A stretch of DNA of 64,000 bases. Origin: Paracoccaceae bacterium. GTDB lineage: Bacteria > Pseudomonadota > Alphaproteobacteria > Rhodobacterales > Rhodobacteraceae. A program made the position numbers and the translations under genes. The notes below the pieces were generated by a model. It made no database searches and had not been told where the DNA came from. It saw only the letters and a program-made list of their open reading frames with translations. This document shows, piece by piece, positions 1 through 8,836 of the stretch. Location of the stretch: NCBI GenBank assembly GCA_020425125.1, contig JAGQRV010000005.1, positions 19,934 to 83,933 of the forward strand. The letters run 5' to 3'. Position 1 is the stretch's first letter. Each line of letters opens with the position of its first letter.

Positions 1-82
1 CGGGATGCGAGATGATGGCGAAGGTTCGCCGGCGGGCCACTTCGGGTGGCAGTTTCGGAGAGTTGGAGGCGCGGTCGAGCAT
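1..82 (-). CDS. prfC: Peptide chain release factor 3, N-terminal fragment (cut by window edge)
   Basis: RF3 is the translational GTPase that recycles RF1/RF2 from the ribosome after peptide release. Only the first 27 codons lie in the window; the gene continues to the left. The minus strand from the ATG at 82 reads MLDRASNSPKL, then ARRRTFAIISHP. This is the hallmark start of RF3, leading into the G1 loop (HPDAGKTT in the family), which would begin just past the edge. The gene is divergent from the SDR gene at 248. No competing frame explains this sequence. The identification rests on a short but very conserved stretch. Confidence 0.85.
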   Translation of the reverse strand, partial: MLDRASNSPKLPPEVARRRTFAIISHP

Positions 83-146
83 GGGCGGTGCTATAGCCGC
101 GCGCCGGAGCCGGCGCAATCGGGGCGGCGTGGCAACCGGTGGAGGT

Positions 147-176
147 GCGACGGGGCGGAACGTTGCGCCCCGTCGC
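147..176. other. Perfect 11-bp stem-loop between prfC and the SDR gene
   Basis: GCGACGGGGCG (147-157) is followed by an 8-nt loop and its exact reverse complement (166-176). There is no T-run on either side, so it is not a canonical intrinsic terminator. It lies in the divergent spacer between prfC and the SDR gene, where no transcript needs to end. A role as an mRNA leader structure for the SDR gene or as a protein-binding site is possible. Confidence 0.4.
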
Positions 177-247
177 CAGGGACCGGCGCGCCTTGAACCC
201 CGCGCAAGGCTGCGGCAGGGTCGCGGCACCAGCAGGGGGAGAGCGGG

Positions 248-1027
248 ATGGATCTGGGAATTGCCGGACGCACGGCGCTGGTGACGGCGGCGTCCAGGGG
301 ACTGGGCCGGGGCTGTGCCGAGGCGCTGGCCGCCGCCGGGGTCGGCCTGACCCTGAATGCGCGCGGAAAGGAAGCGCTGGAGGACACCGCGGCAGCGATT
401 CGCGAAGCCCACGGGGTCGAGGTTCGCACCGTTGCGGCAGACATCACGTCGCCCGAGGGCCGGGCGCAGGTGCTCGACGCCGCCGGGGCTGTCGATATCC
501 TTGTCACCAATGCGGGTGGGCCGCCGCCGGGGAAATGGTCGGACTGGGACCGCGAGGACTTCATCCGTGCCCTCGACGCCAACATGCTGACGCCCATTGC
601 GCTGATGCAGGCCTGCCTGCCGGGCATGATGGAGCGGCGATGGGGGCGGGTCGTCAACATCACCTCGGGCTCGGTCAAGGCGCCGATTGCGCAGCTCGGG
701 CTGTCGAATACGGCCCGTACAGGGCTGACCGGGTTTGTCGCCGGTACGGCGCGCCAGGTGGCCGGGGCGGGGGTCACGATCAACAACTTGCTGCCGGGCA
801 TCCACGACACTGACCGTGCCGACGCGCTCGACAGGGCGGTCTCTCTGAAGGAGGGGCTGACGATCGAGGAGGCGCGGGCGCGACGTGCGGCGACAATCCC
901 GGCCAGGCGCTACGGCACTGCGGCCGAGTTCGGCGCCGCCTGCGCGTTCCTCTGTTCGCGATATGCGGGCTTCATCGTCGGGCAGAACATCCTTCTCGAC
1001 GGCGGCGCCATCAACGCCACTTTGTGA
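248..1027 (+). CDS. SDR family oxidoreductase, atypical active site
   Basis: Classical short-chain dehydrogenase/reductase of 259 residues. The N-terminal Rossmann motif TAASRGLG (TGxxxGxG type) at about residues 13-20 and the NAG motif at about 89-91 indicate NAD(P) binding. The NITSGS segment supplies the catalytic Ser. The usual YxxxK pair is replaced by SNTAR, as in the beta-ketoacyl-reductase-like SDR subgroup with a SNxxR signature, so classical Tyr/Lys catalysis is doubtful. The C-terminal end, GQNILLDGG, is typical. The ATG is preceded by GGGGGAG, which supports the start. It stands alone, divergent from prfC and 148 nt before an ABC ATPase. The substrate is unknown. Confidence 0.85.
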   Translation: MDLGIAGRTALVTAASRGLGRGCAEALAAAGVGLTLNARGKEALEDTAAAIREAHGVEVRTVAADITSPEGRAQVLDAAGAVDILVTNAGGPPPGKWSDWDREDFIRALDANMLTPIALMQACLPGMMERRWGRVVNITSGSVKAPIAQLGLSNTARTGLTGFVAGTARQVAGAGVTINNLLPGIHDTDRADALDRAVSLKEGLTIEEARARRAATIPARRYGTAAEFGAACAFLCSRYAGFIVGQNILLDGGAINATL

Positions 1028-1175
1028 GGCGCTGCGGCCTGCCCTGGCGCCCAGCCGGGCATCGGGCGCTTGTCGCCCGTGCGCCGGCGTGCGAGCGACG
1101 CCGTGCCCGCTTGCACCCTGCCGCCGACGGTGCTAGCCGCTTTCCCTGATTGAAACCCTCGGAAATTTGCCGCTG

Positions 1176-2285
1176 ATGCCCTCCCCCCAGCCGCGACTGG
1201 ATGCCCAGGGCCTGGTGCGCCGGTTCGGTGGCCGGGCCGTGGTCGATGACGTGTCGATCCGTATCGCGGCGGGCGAGATCTTCTGCCTGCTCGGGCCGTC
1301 GGGATGCGGCAAGTCGACGACGTTGCGCATGCTCGCAGGGGTCGAAACCCCGGACGAGGGCACCATCCGCGTCGATGGCGACGAGGTCGAGGGCCCGAAC
1401 GTCTCGGTCCCCCCGGAAGGCCGGTCGGTCGGCCTGATGTTCCAGGATTTCGCGCTCTTCCCCCACATGTCGGTGGCGGACAATGTCGGGTTCGGCCTGT
1501 CCGGGCCGCGTTCGGAGAAGCGGGCGCGGGTCGGCGAACTGCTGGAGCGGGTGCATCTGTCGCGCCATATCGACAGCTATCCACACGAATTGTCGGGCGG
1601 CGAGCAGCAGCGCGTGGCGCTGGCGCGCGCTTTGGCGCCGCGGCCGCTGGTGATGCTGATGGACGAGCCGTTCTCGGGCCTCGACAACCGGCTGCGCGAC
1701 GGTATTCGCGACGAGACCCTCGGTCTTCTGAAGGAAGAGGGCACGGCAGTCGTGATGGTCACTCACGAGCCCGAAGAGGCGATGCGCATGGGTGATCAGA
1801 TCGCGCTGATGCGGGACGGCCGGATCGTCCAGCAGGGCGCGCCCTACAATCTCTACAACAGCCCGGTGGACAAGGCCGCGGCAGCGTTCTTTTCGGACAT
1901 CAACGTGATCCGCGGCACGGTCAGGGGCGGGCTGACCCAGACCGCCTTTGGCGACTTTCTTGCACCGGGATACTCGGACGGCACCGAAGTCGAGATCGTG
2001 ATCCGGCCGCAGCACCTGAAGCTCGATTTCCACCGGAGCGGCCTGGCGCCGCTGCCGACTGCGGAAAACGGTGTGCCGGCGCTGGGCTGGGTCCGGCGGG
2101 CGCGGTATCTGGGCCGCGAGAGCCTGGTGGAGTTCGAGATGGAATTCGACGGCTCGCGGTTGCAGGCGGTCGTGCCGTCGGTGTTCCTGCCGCGGCCCAA
2201 CACGCCGTTCTGGCTGCTCCTGCGCCGAGAACGCTGCCATGTCTTCGCAGCAGACGGGCCAGCTGGCCTGCGCCCAACGACTTGA
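1176..2285 (+). CDS. ABC transporter ATP-binding protein, iron/spermidine-type (FbpC/PotA-like), orphan
   Basis: ATPase subunit of an importer, 369 residues from the ATG at 1176 (a TTG three codons earlier is also possible). Walker [10 protein letters not shown] is at about residues 40-48, the Q-loop in [13 protein letters not shown], the signature [15 protein letters not shown], Walker [13 protein letters not shown] and the H-loop VTHEP. The remaining C-terminal third resembles the TOBE domain of Fe3+/polyamine/molybdate import ATPases. The wording around the Q-loop is closest to Fe3+ (FbpC) ATPases. No permease or binding-protein gene is adjacent on either side, so the cognate importer must be elsewhere. 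The substrate is inferred only at family level. Confidence 0.88.
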   Translation: MPSPQPRLDAQGLVRRFGGRAVVDDVSIRIAAGEIFCLLGPSGCGKSTTLRMLAGVETPDEGTIRVDGDEVEGPNVSVPPEGRSVGLMFQDFALFPHMSVADNVGFGLSGPRSEKRARVGELLERVHLSRHIDSYPHELSGGEQQRVALARALAPRPLVMLMDEPFSGLDNRLRDGIRDETLGLLKEEGTAVVMVTHEPEEAMRMGDQIALMRDGRIVQQGAPYNLYNSPVDKAAAAFFSDINVIRGTVRGGLTQTAFGDFLAPGYSDGTEVEIVIRPQHLKLDFHRSGLAPLPTAENGVPALGWVRRARYLGRESLVEFEMEFDGSRLQAVVPSVFLPRPNTPFWLLLRRERCHVFAADGPAGLRPTT

Positions 2286-2649
2286 ACCCGCGGCCGTCCG
2301 TCAAGTCTGTCGGAGCCGGCTGAGATCGGGATCAGCGGGGCGCTGGCTGACCCGCTTGGCGCGGCCGGGTGGGCGGCGACGATCTGCGCCGACCGCGCGA
2401 AGGGAGAGGTCGGGGCATGTCGGAGAACCTTCATACCACATGCCAATCCATTTCCGTCCTTGCAACATCGTATCCGCGCAGGTCGCGCAGAGACGATGGC
2501 GCGGGTTCGGCAAACTGCCGCGGATCCGCCCCGGCCGTTCACGGTTTCGGGTCTTAACCTCGGCGCCCATCTTCTCTACATGTTGTCCATCAAGGATTGG
2601 GGTGCGGCGGGATCGTCCCGTAGGGATGCGCCTCGAGGGAGATCGAGAG
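2286..2649. other. 364-nt intergenic region upstream of tatA
   Basis: No gene is supported here in any frame. Short open frames on both strands lack ribosome-binding sites and family resemblance. The region must hold the tat operon promoter, because the ABC gene upstream ends 364 nt before tatA. I could not point to a convincing -35/-10 pair. The last 25 nt contain GAGGGAGATCGAGAG, the tatA ribosome-binding region. Confidence 0.5.
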
Positions 2650-2871
2650 ATGCTGAACAATATCGGCCTGCCGGGGCTGCTTCTCATCGCGGTGGTCGTG
2701 CTGGTGCTCTTCGGGCGCGGCAAGGTCTCGTCGCTGATGGGAGAGGTCGGCAAGGGGATCACGGCCTTCAAGCAGGGCATGAAGGACGGCACGCAGGAGA
2801 TCGAGCAGGCGGGCGACGGCACCTCGGCCCGCGACGTGACGCCGGCCGAAGCCGAGAAGGATAAGGCCTGA
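2650..2871 (+). CDS. tatA: Sec-independent protein translocase TatA
   Basis: TatA polymerises in the inner membrane to let folded twin-arginine proteins cross. The product has 73 residues. A short N-terminal transmembrane helix ([17 protein letters not shown]) is followed by the invariant FG hinge, then an amphipathic helix ([20 protein letters not shown]) and an acidic/polar tail. This is the family layout and length. The start was chosen at ATG 2650 because the longer open frame upstream adds a non-homologous extension; GGGAGA precedes this ATG. It is the first gene of tatA-tatB-tatC-DUF815. Confidence 0.95.
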   Translation: MLNNIGLPGLLLIAVVVLVLFGRGKVSSLMGEVGKGITAFKQGMKDGTQEIEQAGDGTSARDVTPAEAEKDKA

Positions 2872-2904
2872 GGATTGCGGCGGCGCCTGGAGGCCGGGTG
2901 AGAC

Positions 2905-3357
2905 ATGCTTGACATCGGCTGGTCCGAACTTCTCGTGATCGGTGTCGTGGCGCTGATCGTGGTCGGCCCGAAAGATCTGCCCATCCTGTTCCGCCGCCTG
3001 GGCGAATTCACCGGCAAGATGCGGGCGATGGCGCGGGAATTCACCACCGCGATGGACCGCGCGGCAGACGAGGCGGGGATGCGCGACGTGCAGAAGAGCC
3101 TCCGCGACATCGGCAATCCCGGCAAGATGGGACTCGACGCGATGCGCGAGGCGACGCGGGACCTCGGCAACCTGAAGGATACCGAAAAGGCAGCCGCGCG
3201 ACCCAATGGCAAGCCGAGCGCGACCCGCCCCGCCGCGGCGATGCCGGCGGCGAGCGGTGGCGACGGGTCGGGGGAGTCCGCGCCGCCGGCCCCGACGGAT
3301 GCGGCGAACGAGACTGCCGGCGTTGCGCCCGCCAGCCAGGATGATGCCAAGGCATGA
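2905..3357 (+). CDS. tatB: Sec-independent protein translocase TatB
   Basis: TatB pairs with TatC to recognise twin-arginine signal peptides. The 150-residue product starts MLDIGWSELLVIG, which carries the conserved N-terminal Glu in the first helix. It continues with the VVGPKDLP hinge (GP, as in TatB rather than the FG of TatA), a long amphipathic helix (FRRLGEFTGKMRAMAREF) and an Ala/Pro-rich variable tail. It lies 33 nt after tatA, and its stop overlaps the tatC start (ATGA). Confidence 0.95.
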   Translation: MLDIGWSELLVIGVVALIVVGPKDLPILFRRLGEFTGKMRAMAREFTTAMDRAADEAGMRDVQKSLRDIGNPGKMGLDAMREATRDLGNLKDTEKAAARPNGKPSATRPAAAMPAASGGDGSGESAPPAPTDAANETAGVAPASQDDAKA

Positions 3358-4247
3358 GCCGCACCGACCACGACGAGATCGACAACAGCTCCGCCCCGCT
3401 GATCGAGCATCTGGCCGAGCTTCGCACGCGGCTGATCTGGTCGCTGCTGGCCTTCTTGGTGGGCATGGTGCTGTGCTTCACCATCGCACCGACGCTTCTG
3501 GATTTCCTCGCCGAACCGATCGCCACGGCGATGCGCGCGCGCGGGCAGAACCCGCAGCTGATCTTCACCGCGCCGCAGGAGAAATTCTTCGTCCTAGTGC
3601 GGATCTCGGTGATCGGCGGCCTCGCTGCGTCGTTTCCCGTGATCGCCTACCAGCTCTGGCGGTTCATTGCGCCGGGGCTCTACAAGAGCGAGAAGAATGC
3701 CTTCCTGCCCTTCGTGATCGCGTCCCCGGCGCTGTTCGTGCTGGGTGCGGCCGTGGCCCATTATGTCGTCACGCCGATGGCGATGCGGTTCTTCATCGGC
3801 TTCTCAGACGTGATTCCGGCGCTGTCGAACCTGGTCGCGGGCGACGGCACGTTTACCGCGCCCGACACCGGGAGCGAGCTGAAGACGGTGTTCCTGGGCT
3901 CCGTGCGCGAGAGCCTCGATATCTCGCTCAAGTTCATCTTTGCGTTCGGGCTCTGCTTTCAGTTGCCCGTGCTGCTGACGCTGATGGGCAAGGCGGGGCT
4001 GATCACGGCGCGCGGCCTGTCGCACATGCGCAAGTATGCGATCGTGGCGATCCTGGCGCTGGCCGCGGTGCTGACGCCGCCCGATGCGATGTCTCAGATG
4101 ATCCTGTTCCTGGCGGTCTATCCGCTTTACGAAGTATCGATCCTGCTGGTGCGCCGCGTGGAGCGGCGCCGCGAGGCCGATCTGAAGGCCCGGGGGCTCT
4201 GGACCGACGAGGATGAGGCGGAGGCGCGGGGCCAGTCGGCGTCATGA
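3354..4247 (+). CDS. tatC: Sec-independent protein translocase TatC
   Basis: TatC is the polytopic core of the Tat receptor. The 297-residue product has about six hydrophobic helices. The conserved N-terminal motif APLIEHLAELRTRL and the periplasmic-loop segment with FTAPQEKFF are family hallmarks, as is the conserved Pro/Glu-rich region after helix 2. The start overlaps the tatB stop by 4 nt, and the stop overlaps the start of the DUF815 gene, so the four genes are translationally coupled. The charged C-terminal tail (DEDEAEARGQSAS) is slightly longer than usual. Confidence 0.96.
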   Translation: MSRTDHDEIDNSSAPLIEHLAELRTRLIWSLLAFLVGMVLCFTIAPTLLDFLAEPIATAMRARGQNPQLIFTAPQEKFFVLVRISVIGGLAASFPVIAYQLWRFIAPGLYKSEKNAFLPFVIASPALFVLGAAVAHYVVTPMAMRFFIGFSDVIPALSNLVAGDGTFTAPDTGSELKTVFLGSVRESLDISLKFIFAFGLCFQLPVLLTLMGKAGLITARGLSHMRKYAIVAILALAAVLTPPDAMSQMILFLAVYPLYEVSILLVRRVERRREADLKARGLWTDEDEAEARGQSAS

Positions 4248-5086
4248 GCGAGGCCGCGGCCCTCAATCGCATCGCCGCGGCGCTGGAACGGATCAGCCCG
4301 CCGCCTGCGGAGGCGCCCGCACTCGATGCCGCGGCCTTCCTGTGGCACGTGGCGCCGGATCGGCTGCAGCCGGTCGAACGGGTGGCCCGCGTGGATCTGC
4401 CGCTTCTGGTTGGCATCGACCGGTCGCGCGACACGCTTCTTGCCAACACGATGAATTTCGCCAGGGGGTTGCCGGCCAACAACGCGCTGCTGTGGGGCGC
4501 CCGCGGGATGGGGAAATCCTCGCTGGTGAAGGCGGTCCATGCCGAGGTGTGCGCCGCGGGCCACGATCTGAAGATCGTGGAAGTCAGCCGCGAGGACCTG
4601 CCGTCGATCGGACGGCTGCTGGCGATTCTGCGGGCGGCGCAGGCGCGCTTCGTCCTGTTCTGCGACGACCTGTCGTTCAGCCACGACGACCAGCACTACA
4701 AGAGCCTCAAGGCGGTACTGGATGGCGGGATCGAGGGGCGTCCGGACAATGTGGTATTCTACGCCACCTCGAACCGGCGCCATCTGATGCCCCGCGACAT
4801 GATCGAGAACGAACGCGCGACCGCGATCAGCCCCTCGGAAGCGACCGAAGAGAAGGTGTCGCTGTCGGATCGGTTCGGGCTCTGGCTCGGCTTCCATCCG
4901 TGTAGTCAGGACGAATACCTTGCGATGATCCGCGGCTATTGCGACGCCTTCGGAATCGAGATCGCGGACGACGTCTTGCGCGCCGAGGCGATCGAATGGC
5001 AGGCGACGCGCGGAGCGCGGTCGGGACGCGTGGCCTGGCAATACATCACCGATCTGGCAGGCCGGCGGGGTGTGCGGCTCGGCTGA
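4244..5086 (+). CDS. DUF815 family AAA-type ATPase
   Basis: ATP-binding protein of 280 residues with the DUF815 pattern. Walker A is GARGMGKSS at about residues 85-93 and Walker B is RFVLFCDDLSF at about 135-145. The sensor-like stretch NVVFYATSNRRHL and the following SDRFGLWLGFHP are typical of this family. Its biochemical role is not established. The ATG overlaps the tatC stop, so it is expressed with the Tat translocase; a chaperone-like or remodelling function near the membrane is conceivable, but that is inference only. Confidence 0.88.
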   Translation: MSEAAALNRIAAALERISPPPAEAPALDAAAFLWHVAPDRLQPVERVARVDLPLLVGIDRSRDTLLANTMNFARGLPANNALLWGARGMGKSSLVKAVHAEVCAAGHDLKIVEVSREDLPSIGRLLAILRAAQARFVLFCDDLSFSHDDQHYKSLKAVLDGGIEGRPDNVVFYATSNRRHLMPRDMIENERATAISPSEATEEKVSLSDRFGLWLGFHPCSQDEYLAMIRGYCDAFGIEIADDVLRAEAIEWQATRGARSGRVAWQYITDLAGRRGVRLG

Positions 5087-5289
5087 CCTTGCTGTCCCGT
5101 GTTTCCCGGCCTTGGCGAAAGCCGGACGGTTTCAATCAGACCACCGGGATACGTCCCTTTGGGCGAATACGCGCTTCGCGAACCAGGATTGCGGGTGGCC
5201 CACACGCGGCGGCCAGCCTGGCGACGACGAAGTCGGCCAGGCAGGCCTGCTGTCCGACCGCGCGTGACGGGCCGCGGAGGCAGTAAGGG

Positions 5290-6501
5290 TCAGCCCGAGA
5301 GATAGTCCACCGGATCGACGCTCTCGAAGCCCTCGCGAACCTCGAAATGCAGGAAGGACGGATTTCCGCCGCCGACGGTTCCGAGTGTCTGGCCGCGGCT
5401 GACCGTGGTGCCCTTCTCGACCTGCACGTCACCCACATTGGCGTAGACGGTGAGGAGGTTGTTGCTGTGGCGGATCACGATGATCGTGACCTGATCGGTG
5501 TCGCGCGTGATGGCGGCCACGGTTCCGGCCGCGGCGGCCTTGACCGGCGTGCCCGTCGGCGCGCCGAAATCCACGCCCTCGTTGGTGCCGGGCTTGTAGG
5601 GATGGATGATCCGCCCGGCGACAGGCTGGGCCAGCCGCGCCGTGTCCGAGGCCTTCGTCTGCGGCGCGGTCACCGGACTTGTCGCGGCCGGTTTCGCCGC
5701 GGCAGCGGCAGCCGGCGGCAGGTCCTGTGGCGGGAGCGGCTTCGCGGCGCTCGGCGGTTCCGGCGTCGGCGTTCCCGACCCCGGCGCGGTGACGGACGGC
5801 ACTGCCGGCGCGGGACCGGTCGCGACCGGGATCAGAAGCGTTTGCCCCTCGCGCACCGACATCGATCGGTCGAGCCCGTTCCATTCGGCCAGCGACGCCA
5901 CGGTCACGTCATAGGCCCGCGCGATCGAATAGGCGGTCTCGCCACGCTTGACCACATGGCGGACGGGTTCCACCCCGGCCTGGCTGCGCGGCTGCGCCGC
6001 CGCGGTCTGGGTCTGGGCGGGTGTGATCGTCTGGGTTCCGGTGGCAGGTGCCGTGCCATCGGCCCGGTCGAGCGCGGTGCCCGCGAGCGTCGCCACGTCG
6101 ACCTCGCCGCCCGGGCTCAGGGATTGTGTGCCGCCGACCGGTTCGACGCGCGCGTTCAACAGCACGAGTTCGCCCGCGCTGAGCGTCGCATCGACCGGCA
6201 GGCCGTTGGTGGTTGCCAGCGCCTGCGCGTCAAGCCCGAGGCGCTGCGCGATGGTCTGGACGGTATCGCCCCCCTGCGCCACGGCCACCTGGTAGGTGGG
6301 ATAGGTGATGACGCCGCGGGCGTCCGGTTCGGGACGCTGGGCGGTCGGCTGGCGCGGCAGACCGTCCGGGTTGTCGTTGATCAGATCGGCGCCGCCCGGC
6401 AGGGACAGCGTCGTGCATCCCGTCAGCGCGAGGCTGAGAACCCCGATAGCGGCGGCAGCGGTGCGGCGAAGTGCCGGGCGCTGGAAGCGGGCCTGTGTCA
6501 T
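5290..6501 (-). CDS. LysM/LytM-domain lipoprotein, NlpD-like (catalytically degenerate M23)
   Basis: Envelope lipoprotein of 403 residues. The signal peptide ends in the lipobox LTGC (Cys29). Two LysM-like modules follow (about residues 70-125 and 185-230), then a Pro/Ala-rich linker and a C-terminal M23 (LytM) domain. The zinc ligands of active M23 peptidases are missing: NEGVDFG replaces HxGxD, YANVG replaces YxHL, and FLHFEVR replaces HLHFE. It is therefore probably not an endopeptidase but an amidase activator like NlpD/EnvC, acting in cell separation. The ATG at 6501 has AGAGGA 8 nt upstream; a GTG at 6519 is less likely. It is the third gene of surE-pcm-nlpD, a gene order also seen in E. 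coli. Confidence 0.9.
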   Translation of the reverse strand: MTQARFQRPALRRTAAAAIGVLSLALTGCTTLSLPGGADLINDNPDGLPRQPTAQRPEPDARGVITYPTYQVAVAQGGDTVQTIAQRLGLDAQALATTNGLPVDATLSAGELVLLNARVEPVGGTQSLSPGGEVDVATLAGTALDRADGTAPATGTQTITPAQTQTAAAQPRSQAGVEPVRHVVKRGETAYSIARAYDVTVASLAEWNGLDRSMSVREGQTLLIPVATGPAPAVPSVTAPGSGTPTPEPPSAAKPLPPQDLPPAAAAAAKPAATSPVTAPQTKASDTARLAQPVAGRIIHPYKPGTNEGVDFGAPTGTPVKAAAAGTVAAITRDTDQVTIIVIRHSNNLLTVYANVGDVQVEKGTTVSRGQTLGTVGGGNPSFLHFEVREGFESVDPVDYLSG

Positions 6502-6544
6502 TGCTCGTATCCTCTTCACGGTCCCGTTCTCGCGCGGGGTGCAG

Positions 6545-7186
6545 TCAATGGTCGCCCCGGCCTTCGACCAGCGGCACGAAGCGCACCGGCAGAAGTTCCT
6601 CGTAATCCAGTCCGTCCGGCGTTCGCGTGACCTTGATCAAGGTCTGTACCGCGTCGGACTGGCCCACCGGCACGACCATGATACCGCCCTCGCGCAGTTG
6701 CGCCAAGAGCGGCCCCGGGGGGTCTTCTGCGGCGGCGGTCACCATGATGCGGTCGAACGGCGCCTGGCCGGGCAGGCCAAACGACCCGTCCCCGGTAAAA
6801 ACGGTGATGTTGGCCATGTCGAGGGCGCGAAATCGCGCTTCGGCTGCCTCGGTCAACCGACGGTGCCGGTCGATCGTATAGACCCGGCGGGCCAGATGGC
6901 TCAGCACGGCAGCCTGATAGCCGGATCCGGTCCCGACCTCGAGCACGGTATCGCGCGGACCGACCTTGAGCGCCTGGGTCATGATTCCGACGACCGACGG
7001 CTGGCTGATGGTCTGGCCGCATTCGATCGGCAGCGGCATGTCGTCATAGGCGCGCTCCGTGAACGTGCCACGGATGAAGATCGCGCGGTCGGTCTTTTCC
7101 ATCGCCATCAGCACACGTTCGTCGGTCACGCCCTTCGAGCGCAAGGTGTAGACGAATTGCAGGATCCGTTCGTCGCGTCCGATCAT
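6545..7186 (-). CDS. pcm: Protein-L-isoaspartate O-methyltransferase
   Basis: Methylates isoaspartyl residues in ageing proteins, using SAM, to start their repair. The product has 213 residues. Family motifs are the substrate loop [17 protein letters not shown] (about residues 51-67), the SAM motif [16 protein letters not shown] (about 81-95), and the later segments YTIDRH and [14 protein letters not shown]. The start codon overlaps the surE stop (ATGA), giving translational coupling, and the NlpD-like gene follows 43 nt downstream. This operon is usually linked to stationary-phase survival. Confidence 0.95.
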   Translation of the reverse strand: MIGRDERILQFVYTLRSKGVTDERVLMAMEKTDRAIFIRGTFTERAYDDMPLPIECGQTISQPSVVGIMTQALKVGPRDTVLEVGTGSGYQAAVLSHLARRVYTIDRHRRLTEAAEARFRALDMANITVFTGDGSFGLPGQAPFDRIMVTAAAEDPPGPLLAQLREGGIMVVPVGQSDAVQTLIKVTRTPDGLDYEELLPVRFVPLVEGRGDH

Positions 7187-7968
7187 GCGAGCGCGGCGCG
7201 GAGTTCGTCGATGCGGTCATGGGCGGTGAGATCCGCCCTGAGCGGAGTGACCGAGATGTAGCCCTGGAGATTGTCGGTCACGTCGGTGCCGGGTCCGGTC
7301 TCGACCGCCTGGGCGCTGCCGCGTACCCACAGGAAACGCCGCCCCGAGGGCGAGACATGCGGCTCCACCGAGAAGGACGTGCCGCGGCGGAACCCCTGGC
7401 GCCCGACCCGCATGCCCAGCACGCCCTCGGCCGGAACCGGCGGGAAGTTGACGTTATAGAAGATCTGGTAGTCGCCGGAGTCCCAGCAGCCCTTGTCGAG
7501 CAGCGCGCGTATGGTCGCGGCCCCGTGACTGGCGGCGGCCTCGAACGGGTCGTCAAGCCCGGCGTTCTTGGGGCCGAGGAACTGCGACAGGGCGATCGCC
7601 GGGATGCCCTGAAGCGCCGCTTCCATGGCGCCGCCGATGGTGCCGGAATACATCACGTTCTCGCCCGCATTGTTGCCGCGGTTCACGCCCGAAAGCACCA
7701 GATCGGGCTTGCCGTCGACGAGCACGTCGTAGAGGCCGGCCAGCACGCAATCCGCCGGCGAGCCCTCCGCGGCGTATCGGCGTTCGCCGAGCTGTGCGAT
7801 CATCGTGGGATGGGTGTAGGAGATCGCGTGCGCCACGCCCGATTGCTCAAAGGCCGGCGCCACGGTCCACACCTCGCCATCCGCGCCGGCGATGTCCTGC
7901 GCGATCTTCTCGAGCGTCCTCAGCCCGTTGGCGTTGATGCCGTCATCGTTTGTGACAAGGATGCGCAT
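7183..7968 (-). CDS. surE: 5'/3'-nucleotidase SurE
   Basis: Metal-dependent nucleoside monophosphate phosphatase of stationary-phase survival, 261 residues. The start [16 protein letters not shown] contains the metal-binding Asp-Asp pair. The third ligand region, [21 protein letters not shown], and the conserved GIPAIALSQ are also present. The ATG at 7968 was chosen over a 25-codon extension because the family always begins at MRIL. First gene of surE-pcm-nlpD. Confidence 0.96.
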   Translation of the reverse strand: MRILVTNDDGINANGLRTLEKIAQDIAGADGEVWTVAPAFEQSGVAHAISYTHPTMIAQLGERRYAAEGSPADCVLAGLYDVLVDGKPDLVLSGVNRGNNAGENVMYSGTIGGAMEAALQGIPAIALSQFLGPKNAGLDDPFEAAASHGAATIRALLDKGCWDSGDYQIFYNVNFPPVPAEGVLGMRVGRQGFRRGTSFSVEPHVSPSGRRFLWVRGSAQAVETGPGTDVTDNLQGYISVTPLRADLTAHDRIDELRAALA

Positions 7969-8058
7969 GCAGAACTCCGGTCGCTTCCGCCCCGTGCTTA
8001 GTCGAGCCTCTCCGGCGGGTAAAGCGAGGCTTTGCGCCGCCACGACATACGCCGGGCG

Positions 8059-8727
8059 TCATGCCGCAAGTATGAGCCCGGCAAGGCGTGCGGCCTCGTC
8101 CTGGGGCGCGGCAAGCGCGGTCCGGTCCTCGCCGGGAAAGAACCGCGCGCGGGTCGCGGTCGCCATCGGTGCGGGGGTCAGGACGTGGACCGCCGGACCG
8201 ATCCGCGCGCTCTCGGCTTGCCAGCACCGCGCCAGCGTCATCTGTGCGGCCTTTGTCGCCCCGTAGGCGCCGAAGAACTTTCCCTGTGCGTCGGGGTCAT
8301 CGAAGAACACGGCTGCCGCATCCGCGCGCTGGCCGAGAAGCGGCGCGACATAGGCAATCAGCCGGCGTGTGGCCTCGACGTTGATGCTTAGGGATTTATG
8401 CCAATCCTTGTCGTCGATCATTGGCGCCGGCGTGAGCGGGGCGGCATGAATTGCGGCGTGCACCCAAAGCGACACGCCCCCCCAGCGCTGATGGATGCTG
8501 AGGCACAGGTGCTGCATTGCGCCCGCGTCGGTGATGTCGAGCGGCGCCAGCGTTGCCGTGCCGCCGGCCGCCTTGATGCGGTCGTCGAGTTCCTCGAGCC
8601 CGCCCACGGTGCGCGCAACGGCAACGACATGGCGCCCGGTTCGGGCCAGTTCGAGCGCCAGCGCGGTGCCGAGTCCGCGGGAGGCGCCGGTGACGAGAAC
8701 AGGCAGATCGGACTGGGTTGCGGCCAT
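8059..8727 (-). CDS. SDR family oxidoreductase, catalytic Ser apparently absent
   Basis: Short-chain dehydrogenase of 222 residues from the ATG at 8727. The nucleotide-binding motif VLVTGASRGLGTALA is at about residues 9-23. The Tyr/Lys pair is YGATK, but the catalytic Ser that normally lies about 13 residues earlier is replaced by acidic residues (FFDDPDAQG), so the active-site tetrad is incomplete. The family often sits near purF in this order of bacteria; here bioY and DUF1284 lie between. It is divergent from bioY, with a 109-nt spacer. Substrate unknown. Confidence 0.85.
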   Translation of the reverse strand: MAATQSDLPVLVTGASRGLGTALALELARTGRHVVAVARTVGGLEELDDRIKAAGGTATLAPLDITDAGAMQHLCLSIHQRWGGVSLWVHAAIHAAPLTPAPMIDDKDWHKSLSINVEATRRLIAYVAPLLGQRADAAAVFFDDPDAQGKFFGAYGATKAAQMTLARCWQAESARIGPAVHVLTPAPMATATRARFFPGEDRTALAAPQDEAARLAGLILAA

Positions 8728-8836
8728 GCGCCCCATTAGTCGTCCCGGCCGGGCCGTGACAAGGGCGCGCGCTTGACTTTCTGCGGTGCAAAGCGAAAAA
8801 CGGATCCGTTCCGGCAACATTTCGAGGGATGCGCCC

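Noticed and set aside
5087-5289. Possible small genes between the DUF815 and NlpD-like genes
   Set aside because: All short frames lack a ribosome-binding site and overlap one another; the convergent spacer shows nothing else convincing.
6633-6640. TTGATCAA, resembling an FNR box
   Set aside because: The two halves have no 4-nt spacer and it lies inside the pcm coding region.
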